A program made the position numbers and the translations under genes. Below are positions 1 to 7,489 of a DNA stretch of 33,742 nucleotides, one piece after another. The notes beneath the pieces were generated by a model. The model ran no database searches. It worked only from the letters and a program-made list of their open reading frames with translations, and had not been told where the DNA came from. Source of the stretch: Blautia sp. (GTDB lineage Bacteria; Bacillota; Clostridia; Lachnospirales; Lachnospiraceae); NCBI GenBank assembly GCA_022770365.1, contig JALEHU010000037.1, positions 1 to 33,742 on the forward strand, read 5' to 3'. The first letter of the stretch is position 1; each line of letters starts with the position of its first letter.

Positions 1-1803
1 TCATACAGAGGTCGACCACATTCAACGATTTCGAGTCCAGTGTATTTTTCATTTCAACTCACGACCTCATACAGAGGTCGACACTTTTGTGGGAGCTTCA
101 TCCTGCTGTTCTTTGCATTTCAACTCACGACCTCATACAGAGGTCGACGAACGGTTGATACACCTTCGGCCGCTGAAGAACCATTTCAACTCACGACCTC
201 ATACAGAGGTCGACCTCCTGATACCCGCTTCATCATGTGTCTGATCATATTTCAACTCACGACCTCATACAGAGGTCGACAATTTTTTGCTGCATGATTC
301 CTCCTATGCCAGATCATTTCAACTCACGACCTCATACAGAGGTCGACTCGACCACAATGCCGTGTATATCAACAGTCTTGGATTTCAACTCACGACCTCA
401 TACAGAGGTCGACAATATACTGTTTTATTCTGTCCTTGCTGTTACTTATTTCAACTCACGACCTCATACAGAGGTCGACGTATCACTTCTTTTCTGGAGT
501 AGTTCCTCTTTGTTATTTCAACTCACGACCTCATACAGAGGTCGACATGCCGAAGGACCTGCATTGTATATCATGGCTAAATATTTCAACTCACGACCTC
601 ATACAGAGGTCGACAATTATCGTTAATCAAAACCGCTTCCCGCTAGAGATTTCAACTCACGACCTCATACAGAGGTCGACAGATTTCAGTTTCGTATATG
701 CTTCATCCTGACTCATTTCAACTCACGACCTCATACAGAGGTCGACATATTTCAACAAGAATCATTGATTCAGAAGGAAATTTCAACTCACGACCTCATA
801 CAGAGGTCGACCAGAAACAATTGCATGGATGCCATTACCGTGGATATTTCAACTCACGACCTCATACAGAGGTCGACAGATTCTGATCAAGTCGGAGCAC
901 ATATTCATGGAATTTCAACTCACGACCTCATACAGAGGTCGACGGTTGTTAGTGCTATAAATAATTTCTTTTTCATTGTATTTCAACTCACGACCTCATA
1001 CAGAGGTCGACCAATTCTCCGGAACCAAGATTATAACACCAACTAATTTCAACTCACGACCTCATACAGAGGTCGACAGCATCTGGTATACAACGCAACA
1101 CATGTGAAAGATATTTCAACTCACGACCTCATACAGAGGTCGACAATATGCCTCGTAGAGACCTTGAAGGCCTTGGAGATTTCAACTCACGACCTCATAC
1201 AGAGGTCGACCCTTGAAAAACCTGAAGAAGGCCCAGGAAGCAGCATTTCAACTCACGACCTCATACAGAGGTCGACGCAGGACGCAAGGAGGGATAACGA
1301 TGGCAACATATATTTCAACTCACGACCTCATACAGAGGTCGACAATCTATGTACAGGCACTGCCATGCCGAGTTTTATTTCAACTCACGACCTCATACAG
1401 AGGTCGACTACATGCTGAAAGGATTCCAAGAAGAATACAATATTTCAACTCACGACCTCATACAGAGGTCGACTGGGGATGCGAAATAAGTGTTGTATTC
1501 TCGTAATATTTCAACTCACGACCTCATACAGAGGTCGACAAATACATCCTCCTGGGAATATGTAACATCCTGGTATTTCAACTCACGACCTCATACAGAG
1601 GTCGACTTTTGCCTTGTCCCAAGGATCAAGTGTTTCTTCATTTCAACTCACGACCTCATACAGAGGTCGACATGAATTCAAAACCAAGTCAGCTTTCTTG
1701 TTTCATTTCAACTCACGACCTCATACAGAGGTCGACCGTCAGTCCTCCTTACTTCCTGCGAATCTCGGAATATTTCAACTCACGACCTCATACAGAGGTC
1801 GAC
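1..1803 (-). CRISPR. Type I-C CRISPR array (27 full repeats plus one cut by the window edge)
   Basis: A 32-bp direct repeat occurs 27 times in full (first full copy 51-82, last 1772-1803), plus a truncated copy at 1-16, so the array continues off the left edge. All copies read as identical. There are 27 unique spacers of 33-36 bp. Read on the minus strand, the repeat begins GTCGACCTC and ends GAGTTGAAAT, the ending typical of type I-C repeats. It folds into a 7-bp stem (CGACCTC/GAGGTCG, loop TGTAT) that leaves exactly 11 nt, TGAGTTGAAAT, after the stem, which matches the crRNA 5' handle left by Cas5d. The cas genes lie to the right and are also on the minus strand, so the leader end is at 1804 and the newest spacer is 1737-1771. 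The invariant repeats suggest a recently active array. Open reading frames across the array are repeat artefacts. Confidence 0.98.
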
Positions 1804-1970
1804 AGCAATTTCAAACAAAGAATCCATTAAATCCAAGCAATATTTGTCGTATTTCTACAAATTAACATTTTTTCACATGATTTTTTTATAATCTCCCTGT
1901 TTGAAATATGTAAAATCATTATTTTTATGGTGCGAATCCTCTGCGAATTTCTGTGAACTTCACATTCGCA
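1804..1970 (-). promoter_or_regulatory. CRISPR leader
   Basis: This AT-rich, gene-free 167-bp stretch lies between the cas2 stop codon and the leader-proximal repeat. It holds the array promoter (1885-1914) and an inverted repeat next to cas2 (1930-1971). Its position and composition are those of a CRISPR leader, which both drives pre-crRNA transcription and marks the spacer integration end. No other gene is visible in it. Confidence 0.85.
1885..1914 (-). promoter_or_regulatory. Array promoter in the leader
   Basis: On the minus strand a -35 box TTTACA (1914-1909) is followed after 18 bp by a -10 box TATAAA (1890-1885). Transcription would start near 1878 and enter the first repeat about 75 nt later. 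This is inferred from consensus matching only. Confidence 0.6.
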
Positions 1971-1971
1971 C
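1930..1971. repeat. Nested inverted repeat at the cas2/leader junction
   Basis: GTGCGAAT (1930-1937) is complementary to ATTCGCAC (1964-1971). Inside it lies the 13-bp palindrome TGTGAACTTCACA (1952-1964). The outer arm overlaps the first base of the cas2 stop codon. No U-tract follows on either strand, so it is not a classical terminator. It may separate cas mRNA from leader transcription or be a DNA site used in spacer acquisition. Confidence 0.5.
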
Positions 1972-2261
1972 TATAATATTAAAGTATCTGTCACATCAAA
2001 TCCTGGTTTTGCACCTATATGCTCCACTTTATTTTTATACTTATCTCCCAGATAATAAAACCTTAAACTATCCACCTCTTTATCAATAATTTTTTCCAAA
2101 ATATCTTTCACCTGTCTGCATTTAGTGGAATCCATATGACATTCAAATACAGAATTCTGTACTCTTTGCCCATAGTTCACACATTCCTTTGCAACTTTTC
2201 GAAGTCTCCTTTTCCCCGCATCGGTCTGGGTATTTACGTCATATGTAATTAATACAAGCAT
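1971..2261 (-). CDS. cas2: Cas2, CRISPR adaptation endoribonuclease-fold protein
   Basis: Cas2 forms the central dimer of the Cas1-Cas2 integrase that inserts new spacers at the leader end. The protein starts MLVLITYDVNT, a classic Cas2 first strand carrying the conserved Asp (D8), and continues with the RRLRKVAK and QNSVFEC elements of the ferredoxin-like fold. I chose the ATG at 2261 (96 aa), because the longer reading starts at a TTG inside the cas1 stop region and adds six residues not typical of the family. An AGGTG element seven bases upstream fits the ATG. The cas1 stop is 8 bp upstream, so translation is probably coupled. It is the last gene of the cas operon, directly next to the leader. 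Confidence 0.96.
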   Translation of the reverse strand: MLVLITYDVNTQTDAGKRRLRKVAKECVNYGQRVQNSVFECHMDSTKCRQVKDILEKIIDKEVDSLRFYYLGDKYKNKVEHIGAKPGFDVTDTLIL

Positions 2262-2269
2262 TTGATCAC

Positions 2270-3301
2270 CTACTTCCAAAAAAACGGCGGATATTCATCC
2301 AAATCACCTCGCAGATACCTTGCCAGAAGCATACATTGAACATAGGGAACCATTCCCCATTCCACCTTTTCATCAAGAAACGGATGCTTAATTACTTCCT
2401 GTTTTTTAGACTGCCATGCTGATAAGAAAGTTTTCCTTCCTTCATCATTTAAAATAACGGCCCCATTTTCCTTTTTTATAAAATGCTCCTTCTTGATTAT
2501 CCTTTTGTTAATCAGCGTCAATACAAACCGGTCCGCCATGATACTTCTGAATTCTTCCATGACATCTAATGCCAATGACATTCTTCCCGGACGATCCGTA
2601 TGGAGAAAACCCACATAAGGATCTAAGCCAACTGCCTCCAATGCAGAACCACACATTCCGGCTAATAACGAATATGCAAACGACAGCATGGCGTTTACGT
2701 TATCCATTGGAGGCCGTTTATTCCTGCCATGAAAATAAAAACTTTCTTTTTGCTGAAGAATCAACTGGTCAAATACCGAAAAATATACAGTTGCGGCTTC
2801 CCCTTCCAGTCCAAGCAATCTATCAGCGTTTTCACACTTTCTTATATCTGTCAGACTTTGCGCCAGACTACCTGATTTTTTCTTAATCAGATCGGCATCC
2901 AAACGCAGCGCATAATCTCTGGAAGCTCTTTCCAGAACCCATCTCGCATTATATACTTTTCCTAAAATAAAATTCCTGGCAATATGTATTCTTTGCTGCT
3001 CATTTTCACTGATTCGATACTGTTGCTTTCTGAGCATCACATTTCCTTTTACTTCACCTGTAATTCTGGCAAGAAAGCGGCCATTCCCGGACATAAAAGA
3101 CAAATCAATATTCCGCTGTGCACAGGCTCCCATCAAGGCCGGACTGGCTCCTGTATATCCGAATGTTACGATCGCCTGTAAATTATGAAGCGGAACTCTG
3201 CCAATCTCTTTCTGTTCTTCCAAAACAACAACATTCTCTCCCTCCAGAGACAAATATCTGTTTCCCGAAGTTACATACAATGTGTTTAAAAGTCTTTTCA
3301 T
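2270..3301 (-). CDS. cas1: Cas1, CRISPR integrase (type I-C)
   Basis: Cas1 is the metal-dependent integrase that joins prespacers to the repeat ends. Its 343 residues match the usual type I-C length. The expected metal ligands are visible: Glu166 in LLGLEGEAA, His234 in GFLHTDRPGR, and Asp246 with Glu249/250 in LALDVMEEFR. The N-terminal beta domain (about 1-80) and the helical catalytic domain are both present and uninterrupted. The ATG at 3301 overlaps the cas4 stop by 4 bp (ATGA), so cas4 and cas1 are translationally coupled. This fits the Cas4-Cas1 complex known for type I-C, where Cas4 selects PAM-containing prespacers. No sign of decay. Confidence 0.98.
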   Translation of the reverse strand: MKRLLNTLYVTSGNRYLSLEGENVVVLEEQKEIGRVPLHNLQAIVTFGYTGASPALMGACAQRNIDLSFMSGNGRFLARITGEVKGNVMLRKQQYRISENEQQRIHIARNFILGKVYNARWVLERASRDYALRLDADLIKKKSGSLAQSLTDIRKCENADRLLGLEGEAATVYFSVFDQLILQQKESFYFHGRNKRPPMDNVNAMLSFAYSLLAGMCGSALEAVGLDPYVGFLHTDRPGRMSLALDVMEEFRSIMADRFVLTLINKRIIKKEHFIKKENGAVILNDEGRKTFLSAWQSKKQEVIKHPFLDEKVEWGMVPYVQCMLLARYLRGDLDEYPPFFWK

Positions 3302-3969
3302 GTTTCTTCCTCTTCCGCAAGAATCTTTTCAATATATCCGGAAACAGATTTCTTTTTATTTAATACCGGAAGACAGATATCTTTCAGAGAACAGGCATTG
3401 CATTTCCTGCTGATTTTTACCTTAGGAGTATACTGCTGATCATAATACTTATGCATTTCGGTAAACATACTTTTTACTTTGCCTTTTATCTCATCAGTAA
3501 ATACCACCTTCATACGATGTCTTGTTTCTCCATAATAGATATATCCATATGGAATTATACAGCAAAGCATCTCCTCCAGGCATAATGCCTGCGCCGTCAC
3601 CTGTAAAATATCCACATCATTCTCTTTTGGCTTCCCTCTTTTATATTCGACAGGAACAACTGCATAACTGCCATCTCTTCCATCCAAAGATACTCCATTA
3701 GTACACCTGTGAAATTCAACTACATCACATTCACCACTCACGCCCATTTCTCTGGAATGGATCGGCATTGCCCGTACGATCAGCAAATCTCCTCTTTTTT
3801 CCCTGAGGCTGGCATCATGAGCATTTTCATGAAGAATTTTTCCTTCGACAGTCCTCACATTTTCCTGCCATTGCATTTCAATATAAGCCAACGCCCACTG
3901 TCTGCGGCAAAATGCAAAGTGCTGGATTCCGGATAATTGGAGAAATTCATCCTCATTATACAAAATCAA
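3298..3969 (-). CDS. cas4: Cas4, RecB-like Fe-S nuclease for prespacer processing
   Basis: Cas4 trims prespacers and ensures PAM-side orientation during adaptation. The four cluster cysteines are visible: C21 (FAFCRRQW) and C190, C193, C199 in KCNACSLKDIC. The RecB nuclease residues are also present: His48, Asp82, and E108/K110 in VPVEYKRG. At about 223 aa it has normal length. The frame has no ATG at its start. Either TTG at 3969 or the second TTG at 3963 initiates, and the GGAGG inside the end of cas7 lies 9 nt from the latter, which I prefer slightly (221 aa). The gene overlaps cas7 by 8-14 bp and cas1 by 4 bp. Confidence 0.96.
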   Translation of the reverse strand: MILYNEDEFLQLSGIQHFAFCRRQWALAYIEMQWQENVRTVEGKILHENAHDASLREKRGDLLIVRAMPIHSREMGVSGECDVVEFHRCTNGVSLDGRDGSYAVVPVEYKRGKPKENDVDILQVTAQALCLEEMLCCIIPYGYIYYGETRHRMKVVFTDEIKGKVKSMFTEMHKYYDQQYTPKVKISRKCNACSLKDICLPVLNKKKSVSGYIEKILAEEEET

Positions 3970-4813
3970 ATTCCTCCGGTTTCATACAGCCATCCACATT
4001 CCATTGGATCTCATAATCCTTAAATTCTGACGGATGTTCAATTTCTTTATTCATACAAAATCCGCGCTGAATCTTTCCACTGGAAATTGCCGGGGTTTTT
4101 TCATCATGCTGCCACCAGTACAATTTGCAGACTTCCATACTTCCTTCCGGTCTCGCTGAAGATGCATCATTTTCAAACAAGGTTTTCAATGCTTCTTTCA
4201 AAAGTTCTGCATCTTCCTGGCTGAATCCAGTTTTCTCAGCAAGCTGTACGTTCACACTTCCCATCACTTTATAAACAGCAAATCCGACTCTGTGTTTTGT
4301 CCCCATCGTATCAGATGCTTTACTTTCTTTCCCCGCTTCGCTGTTCACGCTTTTCGTAATCTGCATACTAATAATATCGATTGGAGATAAACTTACTGCC
4401 TGATGGATAGAAACAGGGCCTCTTACGCCAAACGAAACATGTTCTCCTTTAAAAGCGAAAACCTGACCAAAGGCTCTTACATCCAGCCATTCCTTACATG
4501 CAATCTGTGCACATTTATCACGATTTGCCTCCTTCTTATTATTCATCTCTTTCTTCAGTTCTGCACATCCTTCTGCCCGTTCTTTCAGACTGTTAAAAGA
4601 ATCATCTGAACGGTCATCTGACTGTACAAATATTTTCTGTCCCATATCCTGAAGGCGGTTCCTTATTTTTCTTTTGATACAAACATCGGAAATTTCTCCA
4701 TATCCATCCAGATTAATTCTCGGTCGATTACCATTTAACGGATCTCCATTTGGATTGGCATTGTGTACGCTGATAAATAAAGTAAAATCAATTTTTCCTT
4801 TTAACTCGCTCAT
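3956..4813 (-). CDS. cas7: Cas7 (Csd2), Cascade backbone subunit
   Basis: Cas7 polymerises along the spacer part of the crRNA to form the type I-C Cascade backbone. The Csd2 signature is visible at the N-terminus: HNANPNGDPLNGNRPR (residues 17-32). The 285-aa length is typical for the family. Its Shine-Dalgarno (GGAGGAA) lies within the last codons of cas8c, whose stop is only 3 bp away, and its own 3' end overlaps the cas4 start. Cas7 binding flips out every sixth crRNA base, which is relevant to the mismatch pattern of the pseudo-guide target near 10640. The frame is intact. Confidence 0.97.
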   Translation of the reverse strand: MSELKGKIDFTLFISVHNANPNGDPLNGNRPRINLDGYGEISDVCIKRKIRNRLQDMGQKIFVQSDDRSDDSFNSLKERAEGCAELKKEMNNKKEANRDKCAQIACKEWLDVRAFGQVFAFKGEHVSFGVRGPVSIHQAVSLSPIDIISMQITKSVNSEAGKESKASDTMGTKHRVGFAVYKVMGSVNVQLAEKTGFSQEDAELLKEALKTLFENDASSARPEGSMEVCKLYWWQHDEKTPAISSGKIQRGFCMNKEIEHPSEFKDYEIQWNVDGCMKPEEFDFV

Positions 4814-4816
4814 AAG

Positions 4817-5296
4817 TTATTCCTCCTCTTTATTATCCTGTCTATAATTTTTCAGATCATATGACTGGCTGTGAAATCCAAGTAAATATAAGCCATTTAA
4901 TTTGCGGTTATCCTTGTATTCCCCAATATTAAAAAGCTGATTTATTTCATCAAGCTGATTCTCATAATACCGTCTTTCCGGTGCATTTAACTTGTAAAAA
5001 TACGGCTGTATATTCTCCTCAATGATCTTCCATGTCTCAAATGGACGCTGAGAAAAATGATTCATATATCGTTTTGCATTGGTAGCTCTTGACCCGTCTT
5101 TATCTCTATCATAAGTACGATATTCTACCCGATCCGCAATTGCCAGCAGCCTTCCATATAAATAATCCCGTTCTCTGCAAGTTCTGTCCAGTGCCACTTT
5201 CCATTCCTCCTTTTTCGTTTCTTTCCTGTATTTTTTTGTCATAGAGCATGCCAATGTCAAAATCCGCTCCCAGTTTTTTCTGTCTTTATAAGCCAT
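4817..5296 (-). CDS. cas11c: Candidate internal Cas11c small subunit within cas8c
   Basis: Type I-C Cascade is known to contain Cas11c made from an internal start in cas8c. Here the in-frame candidates are the ATG of NPMAYKD (codon 482, 159 aa product), a TTG in RILTLACSM preceded at 6 nt by GGGAG (codon 494, 147 aa), and the ATG of SMTKKYRK (codon 500, 141 aa). The GGGAG-TTG pair has the best ribosome-binding site. The product would be the basic, helical C-terminal domain. The existence of a product is inferred from the family, and the exact start is uncertain. Confidence 0.45.
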   Translation of the reverse strand: MAYKDRKNWERILTLACSMTKKYRKETKKEEWKVALDRTCRERDYLYGRLLAIADRVEYRTYDRDKDGSRATNAKRYMNHFSQRPFETWKIIEENIQPYFYKLNAPERRYYENQLDEINQLFNIGEYKDNRKLNGLYLLGFHSQSYDLKNYRQDNKEEE

Positions 5297-6739
5297 CGGA
5301 TTAGATGCCTTATTAACTGCTCTGTCAACATAATCACGAGGGATTCTCCGAGCATCCCATATACACGGAATTAATCTTTTTGCCACTTCGGCATACATTT
5401 TTTTACTGTTTGCATCAGGAATCGTAAGCATCCCTTTACTTTCCACGCCAAAAAGAATATCTGCTGCATCTCTGACTCCAACCATCCCCCGGAATTGTGT
5501 CCGTTTTCCTTCCTTCCATTTTTCATGCACCCATTCACATTCTTCATGCCATTTTTTTATATTTGCAAGATATCTCGCCGACTCCAGTGTCTTCGTCTCA
5601 ACCAAAGACAATCTTCCGGTCGTTGCTGCATCTACCCCTAACAATATCATTGCAGATGTATTACTGATCTGTCTCCCGTATCCATTGAGGGCTTTATAAA
5701 ATGCTTCTGCTGTGATTCCATTTCCATCAGAAACATCATCCTCTTCATCCTCTTTCTGCCAGGAGAAACCTTCATTTTCATAATCTGTGATGATCATATC
5801 TGTGTCCGCATCCCATCTCGGCATTGCAAGTTTATTGGATTCCCAGGTTGCTATAGTAAGTGTGTCAAAGGATCTTCCCTGCTTTCTGATAATCCACTTT
5901 AAAGCATTATGCATTTTCTGAGAAGTCTCATTCCCGACAGCAAAAGCTTCTTCCTTGTCAGTAAATCTTCCCCGATATGTAAAGTTCTGACTGTCATTTG
6001 CAGAAATTAATTTTGCTCCATCGCCTTCATTTCGGATTTTTTTTGAGTGTAAATAAGTAATTGACTCCATATTACCGCTCAGATAACAAATCTCTTTGTT
6101 TTTTTCCAAAGATCTGCTATATTCAATGTAGCACTTCTGAAGAGACTGATCACTCCAGCATTTATCCTGAATGTACACATCATCTGAAAGAGCGCCCACA
6201 GGCCTCACGACAAACCTGACAAATGCCTTGGTCTGTGCAATTCCCTGAATCGTTTCTTTCTCATCCAGTCTTCCTGCCTCATTCAGCTTCAGAACTTTAT
6301 AGTCCAATAGATCCTTTATTAGTGTATTTTTCTGTAAATAACAATAGATCGCGCGGACTTTCTCATGAGAATAATCCGAGTTACACCACTTCTCCAGCTG
6401 TTTTATATACAGATCATGGCATACACCATCATCCTCACAATAATATTTATAATCCCCTGCAAGATATCTTAAATTATCACATAGCGGATGAGGTTCTTTA
6501 CCGGCAGTTCGGCTTCCTGATTTCTCAGTGATTGGAATAATAGTAAACTTTTCATTGTTATCTACAGGTTCAGCCCTCATAAACACACCATTCTCATCAA
6601 TCGTAACTTCTATCTGAGCTGTCACAGTTGTATGAAACGGCGGAAGCAACACATAAGGCATCTTATTTCTTTCTTCAACAATTCCTGCTTTGTCACTGTT
6701 TTTTTCATATAAATCAATAAGTTCTTCTGCCCAGTTCAC
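4817..6739 (-). CDS. cas8c: Cas8c (Csd1), large Cascade subunit
   Basis: Cas8c recognises the PAM (canonically TTC in type I-C) and recruits Cas3. At 640 aa it has full family length and begins like other Csd1 proteins (MNWAEELIDLYEKN). The start codon is GTG at 6739, overlapping the cas5 TGA stop (GTGA), with AGGAGGTGA just upstream. The C-terminal third contains the helical region from which type I-C systems also translate a separate Cas11c small subunit (see 4817-5296). I see no frameshift or truncation. Gene order and spacing place it between cas5 and cas7 in the same mRNA. Confidence 0.97.
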   Translation of the reverse strand: MNWAEELIDLYEKNSDKAGIVEERNKMPYVLLPPFHTTVTAQIEVTIDENGVFMRAEPVDNNEKFTIIPITEKSGSRTAGKEPHPLCDNLRYLAGDYKYYCEDDGVCHDLYIKQLEKWCNSDYSHEKVRAIYCYLQKNTLIKDLLDYKVLKLNEAGRLDEKETIQGIAQTKAFVRFVVRPVGALSDDVYIQDKCWSDQSLQKCYIEYSRSLEKNKEICYLSGNMESITYLHSKKIRNEGDGAKLISANDSQNFTYRGRFTDKEEAFAVGNETSQKMHNALKWIIRKQGRSFDTLTIATWESNKLAMPRWDADTDMIITDYENEGFSWQKEDEEDDVSDGNGITAEAFYKALNGYGRQISNTSAMILLGVDAATTGRLSLVETKTLESARYLANIKKWHEECEWVHEKWKEGKRTQFRGMVGVRDAADILFGVESKGMLTIPDANSKKMYAEVAKRLIPCIWDARRIPRDYVDRAVNKASNPMAYKDRKNWERILTLACSMTKKYRKETKKEEWKVALDRTCRERDYLYGRLLAIADRVEYRTYDRDKDGSRATNAKRYMNHFSQRPFETWKIIEENIQPYFYKLNAPERRYYENQLDEINQLFNIGEYKDNRKLNGLYLLGFHSQSYDLKNYRQDNKEEE

Positions 6740-7479
6740 TCACTCACCTCCTCTTCCGTAAATTCATTCAGACCGATAAAATTCCCATCTCCAAAAACTC
6801 GTCTTTTCATTTCCCTGATATGTCTTTTCTGTATACATTCTTCCGGTCTGACAAACTCAATAATTCCCCCTTTTTTCATAACCGGCTTCCAGAAACGTAC
6901 CGTCATTTTATTCTGGTCTTCCGGCAAAACTGCTTCATCTGCATAGGTTATTCCGTGATACATAAAACCGTATTCCACTTCTCCCGGCATTGAATCATAG
7001 TAACTTTCTCCTTCACCAAATATGCAGGGCTCCGCAAAGGCCTGACACTCTCTTGTCCCCAGGAAAATATCTCTGCGGCCACCTCTTTCTACCATTCTCT
7101 TTGCAATATTGTGATGTTTGTTTTCATTTCTGTCCTGCTCCAGTTCCGGATGATTCAGGTTAAATTCAAAATGGGCTCTGACCTGGTAACATACATCTTT
7201 CAAATATGTATAATATGCCAGCTCATTTCCGCCATTATAGGCAATCGGCCGTATTCCTTTGGTTTCCGTCTGAATGGGTTTCATAACACGCACTGCATCA
7301 ATAATCCAGATAATTGTAGGTTTCCAGTAAATACTTTCCACGATTCCTTTTAATGCTTCATACGTAGGAATATGGTAACTTGTCTTTTCACCGCCTACAC
7401 GCATAACCGGATCCGCAAACAATGCATACCCGCCGTAAACTTCAAATTCTATTGTATTTCTGTATTTTTTCAAAAACAT
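6736..7479 (-). CDS. cas5: Cas5d, crRNA-processing endoribonuclease
   Basis: In type I-C, which lacks Cas6, Cas5d cuts the repeat at the base of its hairpin and stays on the 11-nt 5' handle. The 247-aa protein starts with the RAMP-like strand EFEVYGGYALFADP and contains the I-C motifs SYHIPTYEALKGIVESIYWKP and KGIRPIAY. Candidate catalytic residues by family analogy are a tyrosine near 47-51 and Lys121/His122 (ENKHHN). The ATG at 7479 is preceded by GGAGGTGAA. The stop of cas3 lies 10 bp upstream, and the 3' end overlaps the GTG of cas8c by 4 bp. Confidence 0.97.
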   Translation of the reverse strand: MFLKKYRNTIEFEVYGGYALFADPVMRVGGEKTSYHIPTYEALKGIVESIYWKPTIIWIIDAVRVMKPIQTETKGIRPIAYNGGNELAYYTYLKDVCYQVRAHFEFNLNHPELEQDRNENKHHNIAKRMVERGGRRDIFLGTRECQAFAEPCIFGEGESYYDSMPGEVEYGFMYHGITYADEAVLPEDQNKMTVRFWKPVMKKGGIIEFVRPEECIQKRHIREMKRRVFGDGNFIGLNEFTEEEVSE

Positions 7480-7489
7480 TTCACCTCCG

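Noticed and set aside
747-779. Spacer beginning like the repeat (ATATTTCAAC), taken first as a degenerate repeat
   Set aside because: Only about nine bases resemble the repeat and the flanking repeats are in perfect register, so it is an ordinary 33-bp spacer.
40-1865. Several plus-strand ORFs of 60-130 codons through the array
   Set aside because: They repeat FQLTTSYRGR/FNSRPHTEVD-type peptides, which are the translated CRISPR repeat in different frames.
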